A stretch of DNA of 64,000 bases from Enoplolaimus lenunculus (GCA_030248215.1 JASANG010001882.1:41883-105882), one strand, 5' to 3'; positions 1 through 17,942 are shown, counted from the first letter of the stretch. Numbers and translations: made by a program. Notes: generated by a model from the sequence alone, not told the origin.

Positions 1-2257
1 GAAATGAAACATGTATCCGGATATCCGAAATGCTTTGTCTAAATTTTTTTTAAAATAATGTGCATGGTTTCACCACCAAAGTAGCTGGAGCTGACGAAGA
101 AATTCTGTATTTGGACGCAATCCGTTGCTATTTCGTCTCAATCAGTTTCGTGTTCTGCTTTTTTGACGCTCGGACATTTAATAAAACTGGTGTTTCCTTT
201 ATTGAATTTCGGCTAATGTTACTTTTAGGGGCGTAACAGAACGTTAAACGTATCCCTAAGCCTAAGCAAAAATTGTAATAATAGAAAATTCAACGGCCCG
301 GAAGTCCGGATATGAAAAACTATCCGATGCCCATCGCTAGTAACGATAGGGAAATAGCTCAAGAAACGAAAATTGAGGTTTGGAAACCCAAAAACGCAAA
401 ACCGAGTTTGGGATATCCGAAATAAAATTTACTTTTAGATATCCGGCAGGACTTACCGAATATCCGGATATGTAAAAATATCCGATGCCCATGTGCAACC
501 GGAGGTGAAAAATACCGGAGACGGAGGCAGGGTTGGAACGCGAGCCCGGGCCCACATTTTGGGCCCGCGGGCCTGGGCCGGACCGCCAGCCACCAAAAAA
601 TTTTGTGGTGTGAAAAAATTGTAAGGTAGGGACCTAACGATTTTATCATCAAAAAATATTCTGATGGGAAAATTTTAAGGTAAAACCGTTATTAAATATC
701 ACAAAAAAATTTTATAATTTGCATTGTTTCACCATTAAAGTAGCTGGAGCTGACGAAAAGAAATTCTGTATTCAAACCTGAGTTAAAATATTGAAGCACA
801 TTCCTGCATAATTTCATGATGATTTAAAATTTTGATTTCTTAAAACACGCTAAAATTAAACACTTCAGTTTAGCTGAATATGCTTAGTATGGAGTTTGGG
901 AGCGACAACTCCATCCTACTTAGTGTTCTTTCAAAATATGGAAGGTTCAAGGAAGCCACAGGCTCTCGCCTGCGAGAGAAAAAGCACAAAATTCATTCAA
1001 AAATTTTAGATTGTCGTTGAAGAAAAAGTTTCCTCCTACATTTGTGTCATGAAATTAATAGATAATTAGGTGCGCTTTACACAATATACGTGAAAAAATA
1101 CAGATTTCTTAACTGTTGAAAATAGGTGCATTTTCTGTTCCGCAGTACTCTATAAGGTCACAAAAAGTGACAGTATTATATTCAGGTCTTAAAAAATTGG
1201 AATTAATTGAAATTGTCAAGGGAGGTTATGAGGAACCAAAACGGCATTATATATGTTACGATATACTAAAGACTAGAGCGTATCCTAAAGATTTGAACTG
1301 AACTAACAACCAAAATTTATTCCTATGTTTAAGCCTCCTCAGCGTATTTAATAAACAGCCTAAAACAAAGCTAACCCTAAGCCCAAGAAAAAATAGTCTA
1401 AAATTGAAGCCTTGTCCATTTCGTTTTTATAGTGAGAAGGCGGGTAATAGCGGATCAAAAGGTTGGCGGGAGGGCGTGCTCCCCCTACAGAATTTTTATG
1501 CTAAGATGGTAACGTCCCTACAATCCCACCCCAAGAATGATTTGTGATAAAAAAACAGGAACAATGTTACCCTAAAGGCCGTCCCATTTTTCCGGGACAG
1601 AAATGTACCAAGAGTACCCGTCCCATTTTCCCGCGACAGCAATGTACCAGGAGCACATACAAAAAATATAATTGGGACAGCGGGACAGATGAGGCAGTGG
1701 GACAGATGGGACAGTTATAGTAACATGGGCCAAAACCAAGGTTTCTCTATACCTTGCATAAGCGTTCTCCCTCAGAAAGTTATTTTATCGACAAATTTTT
1801 GTTGCCGTCATATGTACGGGCAGACAAAAGTCGAAAAAATTGAATGTTCGAGCCAAAATTTTAATTTCCCGCAAATTTTTAATTTCCCTTAAACTTAAAT
1901 TTCCCGCCAAAATTTGAATTTCCCTTCAAAAATAATATTCCCGCCAAATTTTAAATTTTCCTGCCAAAAATTAAATTTCCCAACATATTAGTATTGTTAT
2001 TTACATTGTCTCGTAGTATGTGACACACTAATAATGGCACATGTTAGTTAGTATCATATGTTATTCGGCCATACGCAAACCTAGTTTGCAACTGACTCAG
2101 TAGACATTTTTAAAAATAAAGTACCCGCATATCCGGATACTGAAGTCACAACGATATGTAGCATACATACGTGCTAAAGGTTTGAAGTGAAATATCTAGA
2201 ATTATTAATTCGAACATAATGTTTTGGGTTTCTGTTCTACGAAATGTTTCGAGAGTA
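1..2257. repeat. Repeat-rich flank upstream of KAT2
   Basis: No gene is seen. Visible parts are: CCGGATAT-rich family E sequence at about 1-40 and 300-560; a direct repeat of about 45 bases at 63-107 and 721-767 (AGTAGCTGGAGCTGACGA core); one end of a family G element at about 211-300 with two TTAGGC-type hexamers; a degenerate hexamer-bearing stretch at about 1330-1420; and GGGACAG-type simple repeats at about 1575-1720. Small open frames here are overlapped by these repeats. Confidence 0.6.
1854..1982. repeat. Short imperfect tandem repeat (AATTTCCCGCCAAA type)
   Basis: Six or so imperfect units of roughly 20 bases, each containing TTTCCC or TTCCCGCC followed by an A/T-rich spacer. Confidence 0.7.
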
Positions 2258-2455
2258 CACTGTAAAAAATGGGGAGTCAAATTGACTCTCTCGGAAATAG
2301 GCTTTTCCTAACTACACAAACAGAGTCAAATTCGACTCACTGAGCAATTCAATCAATCGAATTTGACTCTGGCGGAGTTGAGTTTTGACTCAGTTGTGTA
2401 GTCAGGATAAGCCTATTTCCGAGAGAGTCAGTTTGACTCCCCATTTTTTACAGTG
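2258..2455. mobile_element. Family A palindromic MITE, copy 1 (TA duplication)
   Basis: Non-autonomous inverted-repeat element. It opens CACTGTAAAAAATGGGGAGT and closes with the reverse complement, flanked by TA on both sides (2256-2257 and 2456-2457). The two arms pair over some 85 bases, so nearly the whole element is a hairpin. It contains repeated GAGTCAAATT(C/G)GACTC blocks. A TA duplication with long inverted repeats fits a Tc1/mariner-type MITE. It codes for nothing. Confidence 0.9.
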
Positions 2456-3140
2456 TAAAAGTACTGTTCAAGTATGGAAGCAGATATTAATTTTAGCACT
2501 AAGTTAAATTATATGGCTCAGAGTTGTGTAAATATCTGTATATTGTTTGATACAATAGCGAAAGGGCTAAAATTTAATATGTTATTAACTCTGGCGGAGA
2601 ATGATGTATAAACTAAAAATACCGAATTTGTGAGGCCAAATTTACAATTGAGCAGAATTAAAACAGTGCCTAAAAGTTACAGCCAGGATCGTATTATTCA
2701 TGCTAAAAGTGTCGCGCACTGATCTACAATGCACAGTTTTGCCTGAATAATCGAAATTACATTTTTATTCCGCGAGAGAAACATTTGAGCGGTGCTTCGG
2801 GGTTACAAAAGAACACGTCGTTACAAAGCCATTGATATGTACTCTGTAGAGGAAAATGCGCAGTATTCCTTCTAAGGTTAGCGTTGGGTATTCTATATTA
2901 CCACATTCCTAAGAATCGTGAAACATAGCAGATGTAGTTCTTTTGTAAGGTTAGTGTCTGTTTGCTTATAATAAAACCCGTACAATTACATGTCTAGTGA
3001 TTTATATTTAATTTTGAAGTGTATCTATTAAAGTTTTGGTTTTACTCTAAAACGACTGTTCTGAACGTGGATGATACGAATTAATTTATCTTAACAGTTA
3101 AACCATAACAAGTTTATGCAACAGCAGTCTGCGTATCAAA
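2456..3140. other. Region immediately 5' of KAT2
   Basis: AT-rich, no repeat family recognised and no coding exon supported. It should hold the promoter and any 5' untranslated exon of KAT2, but I see no clear TATA box or initiator and name none. Confidence 0.35.
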
Positions 3141-10094
<6,954 letters not shown>

Positions 10095-10098
10095 TTGC

Positions 10099-10287
10099 GG
10101 CCCATGCTAAGATCAGGGGCAGAGCGTCTTTATGTGGGACTTCAATAGAGTAAGTTTAAGCTTTAGACTAATTTTTTGCTCCGCTTAGGCATAAGCTTAG
10201 TCATAGGAATATACTCATTCTGACGGTTATGCTTAGGCTTAGGAATATGCTTATAATACTGTTCTGCCCCTGTTCTTTACATTGGCC
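10099..10287. mobile_element. Family B MITE in the KAT2 3' UTR
   Basis: The element runs from GGCCCATGCTAAGATCAGG to TGTTCTTTACATTGGCC, imperfect inverted repeats, with a core of TTAGGC-type hexamers. Flanking 8-mers GTAGTTGC (10091-10098) and GTAATTGC (10288-10295) are a target duplication with one difference. The left 8-mer includes the KAT2 stop codon TAG, so transcription past the stop enters the element at once. Superfamily uncertain (8-bp duplications occur in hAT and Merlin). Confidence 0.85.
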
Positions 10288-10295
10288 GTAATTGC

Positions 10296-11301
10296 CCAGA
10301 AACTACACATTGAACAAATTCAAATACCTAAAGATGGTTCTGAAATTTTTAAACATTTTCCAACGTGGTAGGAGCATCTGTCGCGTTGACAGGCCGCTTT
10401 CTGTAAGGCGTGAGAATTATTATATGAATTTTTGAGCATTTTTCGTGCAGACAACACAAACACCAAACATACCAGCGGTGACGTCAACATATTTTCAACG
10501 CATACGCACTGCCTACCTTTACTTGATGTATGCTCTCAGTGATCCGATATTAAACATTGTCGTTTTGTTTCTATTGCACGAGCTGATATTTTATTAGGTC
10601 CTGCCAAATTTTTTAATCTTTTGTTGTGCATTGTACTGAGCGAGAAAAACCGAGTTTAATGGCTAAACGTAAACGAGGTCTACAGTAAATTGGCTGTTGA
10701 TTGCAATTGAATGACGTCAGCAAAGTTCGTTTTGAGAGCGCACGTTCGTTTAGGGTGTATGTTATCAAACCAGCCATTGGTTGTAGGATAGCACTAATGT
10801 CAGTTCATAGGGTGAATGACCCGTGTTACTTTAAGGGGCGCCCAGGATTCTGGTGGGTCAATATAAGAGGTTTATATTCTAGATAGCCAATAGCTGCAAT
10901 GTGTTGTTAAGTTGTTTAGTTTTACGCGAAATTTGGAAATTCTTTTGTGAAAATTGTGACAAATGTAAAAAGGAACGCGCTAAGCAGAAAAATTTTGCAA
11001 AATTGTGCTAAATTTTATTACCGAAATCTCCGGAACCACCGGCAAAGATACTACCGGAGCCGGAGGCCGATTTTCTGCCGGAGGCAGACCTTCGGTTGTA
11101 CCCTGATACTTTGCGTAACGTAAAAGTTGCAAACGCGATCATAAGCTTACTCTATTATCCACAAAAACTGGTTTGCGCCTCAAAGTAACCTATATAGGCC
11201 TACAATCAAAGGTGGGCCACGTCATATTGCATAAAGTTTTTCATACTAACTTTGCAGATTGGTGGCACGCTAGTAGGTCAGCTGAAACTTTCCGAAAAGT
11301 T
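10296..11301. repeat. Convergent intergenic spacer with a truncated family D hAT-like MITE
   Basis: Between the 3' ends of KAT2 (+) and the membrane-protein gene (-). About 10796-10855 contains a family G end (GTGTTACTTTAAGGGGCG). About 10879-11105 is a 5'-truncated family D element ending CGGTTGTACCCTG. Reading on the minus strand, an AATAAA lies at about 11014-11019 within that element and could serve the minus-strand gene, though this is only a hexamer match. No gene seen. Confidence 0.6.
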
Positions 11302-13247
11302 TTAAGTGTGAATACCCCTTCTTCTCAAAGTTCGCGGTGTTTCTTCATTAACGCTGATAGACGAATTTTGACGGGGGGCACGGACACTTCCTCCGCGAAC
11401 TCTGATTCCATACTCATTCGTAGGGATCACTACTGATGTTGCACCTGGACTGAACCGACTTCGTTTAAACATCAAATAAATTACTGCAGTGAGTAATGCA
11501 GTAATTGCAATTAGTGCAGCAAGCATTCCATTCGACGCATATGAGCAGTTGTGAACGTTGACTTTCGGATTGATGTAAGATGCGACACCACACGCGACTC
11601 GAACAGATGCTATCCATATCGGGAATTCGACAGAGATGCTTACGACCAAAGTTATAAGCCTAAAAAATTTTAAAATTTAACAATGTAAAGCTGATCCAGG
11701 TCCATGACTGTCGAGGGAACGCAATGAGCGTATTCAAAACTGCAAAAAATAGTGAGTCGAATTTGTCTCTGGCGGAGTCTATTAATTTGATTCATTTTGT
11801 GTAGTCCAGTAGAGCCTATTATTCGGAGAGAGTCAATTTGACTCACTGTTTTTTGCAGTGTACGGTTTGGCTTTATTAAAGCTTCGAATTATACATTTTT
11901 ACCTTGACTATACAATGATCGTTTTTGTCTAATTGCATATGCTAAACTGGGTTCTGGAATTATAAGGCGTTTCACAACTTGTCTGTCACACATAATTTTC
12001 GAAAATCCCTTCATACCCGTGGCATTTACAGGGGTCTTCAATTACAAATCACACATATATAATAGAACTTAAAAATAATCTTTTCATTTCAACGGTATAT
12101 AAATGTAGAAAATTGGGCTCAAATTCAAAATTTTTTAAAACTCACTCAACCAATATCAACTTCAGCAGCAAGAACAGTCGGCTGTTGCCAACTGGTTGTC
12201 GAGGTTCATTGCGACCGCGAACTCCACGTCGATTTCCACGCAAAGCAACTACTGCTGGCCGGGTCTCGGGCGGTTTCAGTAATTTTTGTACCAGTCCACC
12301 AATAACGTACGAAATTGTGACAAGTTGAACATAAAACGCTGCTATTGCGATACCCTTTAAAACAACTATACTTATAGACACTTTAGATGGATTCGGAAGA
12401 GTCATCCGCAATGAGAGGGGATGGACCAAGTGCGGATTTGGAATCGGCAGTTTGTATTCGGAAAAGTTACCCCCAATGAGAGGGGATAGACCAAGTGCGG
12501 ATTTTGAATCGGACTCAATAGGAGTCTAAATATATACTTTAGTAGCACATAAATGGTGTAAAAGTTAACCGAGTAAATATGAATCACTCCTGCTGCGTGC
12601 TCACATTTTACTGAATATTGGGGTCGCAGGGAATACAGGTCAGAGGGATCGCTGCGTAGCTTAACTGTGGAACAATGAGGACCATTTTTGGCACTTGGAC
12701 GCTTTGGTCTCCCGCTAGCTTGAGCTTAAGCCTAAACCTGGACTAAGCCCAAGCCTAAACAATTGACATGGCTGAACTCCAAATAAACATTTTACAGGGG
12801 TGATTTAGAAAAGAGCCACCACTTGTGAGGTGACATCAATAAAGCTCGTTGTTTCGTGTCTCTACAGCGTTGAGCCAGGATATTGGGCAGATCCGGTATG
12901 AAAATTTTTATGTATACTTGCAGTTAAAAATGAGACGCGTTCTTAGGAGATTTGGATCCCAAGATCCCACGACCATGATATCCTCTGTCAAGTGCTCTAA
13001 CCATTGAGCTACACTGCACCTCAATCAACTGCAATATTCGCTTGTTGCTGGTTTTGTGCAGCACCATCTCAGTGTTTACTATTATACACCATACATTTCT
13101 CAAAAGCGCTTTTGATGTTCTGCAATTTTGACGTACCATTAGTTTTATTTGACTTTTATCCATCAAAGAATACGGAACAAATAGGAAAATAAGCACCAAT
13201 AGAATACCCAAAGCGCGGCGAGCGGCAGTGTTCACAGCTTGATCCAT
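11302..13247 (-). CDS. Unrecognised protein with about four membrane segments, 3 exons, 205 aa
   Basis: Exons on the minus strand: 13208-13247, 12146-12365, 11302-11659. Junctions are GTATTC..TATAG and GTGAGT..TTTTTTAG, and the phases join to 206 codons with the stop. Four hydrophobic stretches are visible: about residues 14-40 (VVLKGIAIAAFYVQLV start), 75-95, 98-120, and 134-157 (GMLAALIAITALLTAVIY). A basic, proline-containing loop with RGNRRGVRGR lies between the first and second, and the tail is hydrophilic with RTLRRRG near the end. Four passes with cytosolic ends is a topology shared by MARVEL and tetraspan proteins, but I see no diagnostic motif and assign no function. The first exon is short (13 codons) and is the least certain part; unspliced reading from the same ATG also gives a hydrophobic stretch. 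Convergent with KAT2. Confidence 0.6.
11740..11860. mobile_element. Family A MITE, short copy inside an intron
   Basis: CTGCAAAAAATAGTGAGTC on the left and GACTCACTGTTTTTTGCAG on the right, 121 bases, with an internal deletion relative to the ~200-base copies. It lies in intron 2 of the minus-strand membrane-protein gene. Confidence 0.8.
12409..12511. repeat. Two-unit direct repeat, period 65
   Basis: CAATGAGAGGGGAT(G/A)GACCAAGTGCGGATTT is present at 12409 and again at 12474. It lies in intron 1 of the minus-strand gene and accounts for the duplicated amino-acid string in the spurious open frame there. Confidence 0.8.
12951..13018 (-). repeat. tRNA-like degenerate sequence
   Basis: On the minus strand TAGCTCAATGGTTAGAGCA is an excellent A-box/D-arm, followed by an anticodon-like stretch and GGTCGTGGGATC, where a true T-arm would have GTTCGA. 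The B box is thus broken and the acceptor stem does not close, so I call it a tRNA pseudogene or the head of a tRNA-derived SINE, not a tRNA gene. It is in intron 1 of the minus-strand gene. Confidence 0.65.
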
Positions 13248-13830
13248 ATTTTTAATTAATTATTGAGAGTCGTCACTATTAAATAAAATCAAATTAGTTG
13301 CATCGACTTTAGTAGAAATTCGTTTAAAAATCGCAAACAAAACTGGCAAACAGTAATTTGTTATATGGTAAAATTTTAATTTTTGGCGTTCGAAACGTAG
13401 AATTTAAACATAAAAATGGTTATTGTGTTTGTTTGAAATACGAATTAAAACTTGCAATTATACTCGTCCGATCTTTTTTTATATTTTGTTACAAAGTTTA
13501 TAGTTAAACAATTTGTCAAAATCAATATTGCAGTCGTTTTCTTTAGGCTCGATCCTCTCGGCCAAAGTATCGAATAGGTGCGAGACAGTAGCATAAATAA
13601 CAATATTCCAAAGCTGAAAACTAAGCGTAAAGAATGAGCTTATATCTAAGCATAATCCAAGCCTTAGCAAAAAATTAGTCCAAAGCTTTTTCTTACTCTA
13701 TTGCAGTCCGCAGGAAAACGTTCCGCCTATGATCTTTACATAGGCCACCTTCTCAAATCTGATATACCAATGCTACGTCACTGGGTTGAACGAAAAAATA
13801 TCCCAAGGTTAAACTTTGCATAATTTTTGT
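13248..13830. other. AT-rich spacer 5' of the membrane-protein gene
   Basis: Likely contains the promoter of the minus-strand gene. A degenerate family B-like remnant with TTAGGC-type hexamers lies at about 13600-13750. Nothing else is recognised. Confidence 0.4.
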
Positions 13831-13986
13831 GGCCCATGTAAAGATCAGGGGCGGAACGTTTTCTGTGGAACTAGAAAGAGTAAGTTTAAGCTTTAGACTA
13901 ATTTTTGGCTTGGCTAAGGCTTAGGCTTAGGCTTAGGCTTAGGAATATGCTTATAATACTGTTCTGCACTATTCTTTACATTGGCC
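13831..13986. mobile_element. Family B MITE, intact 156-bp copy
   Basis: Starts GGCCCATGTAAAGATCAGG, ends TTCTTTACATTGGCC, with four consecutive TTAGGC hexamers in the centre. A perfect 8-bp duplication ATTTTTGT lies at 13823-13830 and 13987-13994. This is the best reference copy of the family. Confidence 0.9.
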
Positions 13987-14447
13987 ATTTTTGTCTAAAA
14001 ACATCTATTAAACAAACTTAAGAAATGTCTAAACTCCTGCTTATTCAATGGCCTAAATACTTAAACCATCCCACTTTTCGCTTTTGCCAAACCTTGCCTT
14101 AACGGACGGTTGGAAAAACTTACTTCCATGCTTTACCCATTACTTGTACCATAGCATATCTGGTACTTATAACCTATTATAAAAATCAAAGGCCCAGCAC
14201 AGGGAAGCAGGGGTTCATGGAGAAAAGTTTCATTTTTAGTGAGTTTTATTCAGGGGATTTTTGCAAACCCGTTTCTAAAATTTTAAGATACGTATCCTTT
14301 TTCCACCTTTTCAAAATCCTGGTTACACCCCTTTATGATATTGGATACTTCACCCAGACATGAAAAAAATTTGGTTTTTGTAGGGGTACACTTTATACTT
14401 AAAATAGCACTTCTGGCGTTGTCTTTGAACGCTTTTGTTCGTTTTAA

Positions 14448-14705
14448 CCCCTTTTTACATTGAGTTGCCTATAGGCAACTCAGCGCAGTGCATATACTTT
14501 TAATATATATCGCACCGTGTTTAACAATTGCAACACGTATACATAGTACTAAATCACCACAAGACATGAGAGCCCCTCGGGCTCGAGCGTCAAGCTCCTA
14601 TTGCTGAGTGGTGATGGTATACGCCTCCCACTCCAGTCACCGGAGTTCGAATCGTAGCATAAATGTAGGTCTCAGGGGAAATAGAAAATATTCATGTGAG
14701 AAGGG
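14448..14705. mobile_element. TTAA-flanked MITE with tRNA-like core, copy 1
   Basis: TTAA at 14444-14447 and 14706-14709 flanks an element beginning CCCCTTTTTACAT and ending ATGTGAGAAGGG, imperfect inverted repeats. TTAA and CCC/GGG ends are the piggyBac pattern. Just inside is a perfect 9-bp hairpin TGAGTTGCC-TATA-GGCAACTCA (14461-14482). The centre reads GCTGAGTGGTGATGG and, about 40 bases on, GAGTTCGAATC, resembling the A and B boxes of a tRNA. The sister copy is at 51383-51617. Confidence 0.75.
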
Positions 14706-14710
14706 TTAAA

Positions 14711-15120
14711 TTTAATTTCAATCGATTTTAAAATATCATTTTGTTGTCGCATAAAAATGGCTTCGTGTTGTCAAGCAAGTGATTTTTTATGTTTGTCATA
14801 ATTTTCGATTTCTACAGGTTTCTTCATATTAACAAAATTGAAACGATGACGGACCGCGCTGAAATTTCAATATTGTCTAAGATTGACATTTTTGGAACGA
14901 ACCCGTTGCGGATGTTGATTTTGTGCTCGAGTCGGAAGTCGCATTTCACGCCCGAGTTATTGCTGGATGCGAACTTCCAGGTGCACCCTGGTAAATAGGG
15001 TCTACACTGCAAAAATATATTAAGTCTAAATTATTAAGCCAAAAATTTAAGCCAAATCCTAAATCCTAAATATAAACCCGATCATAATCCTAAACCTAAA
15101 GCTTAAGCCTCCCAAAATTG
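14711..15120. other. Spacer with a short unplaced open frame
   Basis: The only open stretch is 14846-14998 (+), about 50 codons from ATG, with a CAGGTGCACCCTGG end resembling hAT-like repeat termini. It has no family resemblance and I do not call it a gene. Hexamer-bearing remnants follow at 15040-15115. Confidence 0.35.
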
Positions 15121-15122
15121 TA

Positions 15123-15319
15123 CGCTGCAAAAATTAGTGAGTCAAATGGACTCTCTCCGAAATAGGCTTTTGCTGACTACGCAAACTAAGTCAAATTCGA
15201 CTCCACCAGAGTCAAATTCGACTCACTCAAGTCGCTCAGTGAGTCGAATTTGAATCAGTTTGTGTAGTCTAGAAAAGCCTATTTCGAAGAGAGTCAATTT
15301 TACTCACCATATTTTACAG
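15123..15319. mobile_element. Family A MITE, copy 3
   Basis: Left end CGCTGCAAAAATTAGTGAGTC and right end GACTCACCATATTTTACAG-like (slightly diverged), preceded by TA at 15121-15122. Same inverted arrangement of GAGTCAAATTCGACTC blocks as copy 1. Confidence 0.8.
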
Positions 15320-15528
15320 AACGCTTGATCGTCGATGTTCAGTATTTACAATTCGTCCCTTTCATATTTTAACGCAATGGCGCGGTATACAAAGAATTGT
15401 CTTGAAATTTAAGCGGTGTCTGTATAGTAAAAACACCAAATGTCTTAAATTTCAAATTGTCTCTATATTATGTACTGGCAGACTTTTTGCCGAAAGTTCC
15501 AGCAACCTCGGTAGTGAAATTATTCATA

Positions 15529-15753
15529 CACTGCAAAAAATGGAGTCACAAATTGACTCTGTCCGAAATAGGTTTTTACCTGACTACACAAACTGAGTCA
15601 AATTCGACTCCGCCATATTCAAATCCGACACACTGAGCGATTCAATGAATCGAAATTGACACTAGCGGAGTCGAATTTTGACTCAGTTTGTGTAGTCAGC
15701 AAACGCCTATTTCGGAGAGAGCCAATTTGACTCTGTCACCATTCTTTGCAGTG
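15529..15753. mobile_element. Family A MITE, copy 4
   Basis: CACTGCAAAAAATGGAGTC to TTCTTTGCAGTG with TA on both sides (15527-15528 and 15754-15755). Only about 210 bases after the preceding copy. Confidence 0.85.
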
Positions 15754-15766
15754 TAGTTTTATGCAA

Positions 15767-15850
15767 AAATTGTGTCGTTCGGTACGGTTGATTTTAAATT
15801 TTAGCGCTTTGTGTAAGCTAATATAAGCAAATTAAATATTATTTTAGTTA
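15767..15850. repeat. Dispersed relative of the 119-bp satellite
   Basis: TTGTGTCGTTCGGTACGGTTG followed by TTTTAAATTTT and, further on, a run of AAGCAAATTAAAT parallels the TTGTTTCGTTCGGTGCGTTTG-ACTTTAAAATTG-TAAGCAATAAATTAAGC half of the satellite monomer at 59723-64000. A second, shorter relative is at about 23086-23125. Confidence 0.55.
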
Positions 15851-17942
15851 CCCACTTTCGCTTTTGCCCCGGTCTAGTTTTGTTGACCTCCGGTCCAGTA
15901 CTGTTTACGTCCGGTATCGTCATGGTTCTGGGTACACGTCATTTTCTGTAGGCATGACGGATAGTGTCATTTTCACATACTACATTGTAAACCTACAGCG
16001 GTCAACTTGCACACTTTCTAACACATTTGAGATTAGTGCTTTTATTCTGCTTTCACGCTTAGGTAAAGGGTTAGGCGAGGCTTATAGGCTAAATACGTTT
16101 AGACGTCTTTGAAAACCTAAGCCCGTGCGTTACGCCTGTGGGTAAAAGCGTACAAGAACCGTGATTTGTTAGGTTCATCTAGCAATAACTGCGATCAATA
16201 TATCGTCCTATATTTTACTTAGTGCTCTCTGTACAAGCTTTCATCTTTCTCTATATCCTTCGAAACGTATCAGCGTTTGTCCTCATGGTCAATTATAAAA
16301 GTACACGTCAGCTTAAACTGTGCCGACACTATAATGGCATCTTGTATCAGTCAAAGTTGATGGTACCATCTGTACATATATGGAACATATATGTGCTTAT
16401 ACATGTATATTATATATTATGAATGTGTATATTATATGTAACATATATGTATATGTACATAATATTATATAACATATATCTTTATATACATATTATATAT
16501 TACGAATATATATGTATATCAAATAACATATATGATTATATACATATATATTATACATTATGTATGTACTCAACACATACACATTTGACATGACACTATA
16601 TATCTATGACAGTACATAAATACACCTCCCACAACACAAACACATAACAACATAAATATACATGGAGTGGTACGGTTATACGCTTCCTTCCTCACCGCAA
16701 AAAGCACAAATTTATGCCTAAGCCTAATCCTAAGAGCCCAGCGACACCAAAATTTCAAATAGGGAAATGTCTATACAAAGCCAAAGATGTATACCCAAAG
16801 GGGGCTTAGGCATCAACGTCCAGTTTTCAATTTGTGTAACACAAGCGATTTGCGTTGTTTTTTTCGCATTTTACGGAACCAACTCCGCCGATTTCCCAAA
16901 ATGTGTAACTTTGACCGCGATAAGACGTTTGGTTATGGATTTTTTGTCATATTTTTTACAAAAATAATTGGAATTTTAGGCAGAAAAACACTGCGTCGGC
17001 CCGGTCCAATGGGGAGATCCCGCATCTCTCACTGTCTTTGTCAACATAATAACATAAAGACACACAGAGCGCCAGAACACGTATTGGACACGAGACACAC
17101 ACGCCGAATCTATATTAACCACCAAGTCTTTGAGGTTCTACAAGGTTCGCTCGCAGAGTCTATACTCCACACACAGTATATTATGTTTTAGCCTGCTCAA
17201 CCAGAAGCTTAAACCGTTAAGCAAACCCATTGCTTTCGTTATAAGCCTAAATCTCCTATAGCGGCTGTGTCTTTGAATCCCAAGAGGCGTTCTAGTATAC
17301 TTGTGTGAGCTGTACGAGTTTTCATGGTTATTTCTCGTTTGCAGCGCGGGTCTGTGGTACCGTGTTTTGTTGTCGGCTTGTACCCGGATACACGTTAATG
17401 ATATTGTGTGAAGTTTCAGTGTAGGAACCGTTTGTTGGCACCGGTTTGCCCAGTGGGCCCCATAGGTAAAATACGGTTTGAACTGGCCATTTGTATTTTT
17501 GTGGTTTAGCTTTTCAACCGTTTGTATACATTGTTCGTTCGATATTCGGCTTTGTAGTTTAATCAAACTGCTGCATTGTATGAATGTCAGTAAAATAAGA
17601 GATGCATCAATAATATGTGTGTTTTTCTAGTTTTCCGATTTATGGTACATTAATCCAGCTTATCTAACAGAACGTGGATCAGAACCAAAGCTTTGTGTTA
17701 ATATTTAATGACTAAACGTTTTTCCGGAAAGGCATACAAGGGTTTTCGATGACTTACAAGCATGGTTGAAACTTTCTAGGTTGTGCGGTTTTCAGAATTT
17801 TCGAAAACTTTAAATATTTTGACGCATCTGTTAAGTTTTTGTACCATAAAAGTGTTGCTATCCAGATTATGAAATAATTGTTTTTTACTCTTGCGAAAAA
17901 CCGATTTTTTGTCTTTTGACTTTGAAGCTAATTACAATTTCT
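15851..17942. other. Gene-poor stretch
   Basis: Includes an AT microsatellite-like region of TATATG/CATATA at 16370-16570. Open frames on both strands at 16787-17191 (+) and 17138-17566 (-) overlap one another over a moderately complex stretch (about 16980-17640) that I cannot place. A family H remnant (GGGTTTTCGATGACTTACAAGCA) is at about 17729-17790. No gene is supported. Confidence 0.45.

Noticed and set aside
63-767. Direct repeats at 63 and 721 as ends of a long-terminal-repeat element
   Set aside because: Only about 45 bases are shared, no TG..CA ends or primer site are seen, and no coding content lies between.
12951-13018. tRNA gene on the minus strand
   Set aside because: The T-arm lacks GTTCGA and the acceptor stem does not close; kept only as a tRNA-like repeat.
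14789-14998. Small gene starting at ATG 14789 or 14846
   Set aside because: Two strands are open equally, no similarity or splice partners are seen, and its end resembles a hAT-like repeat terminus.
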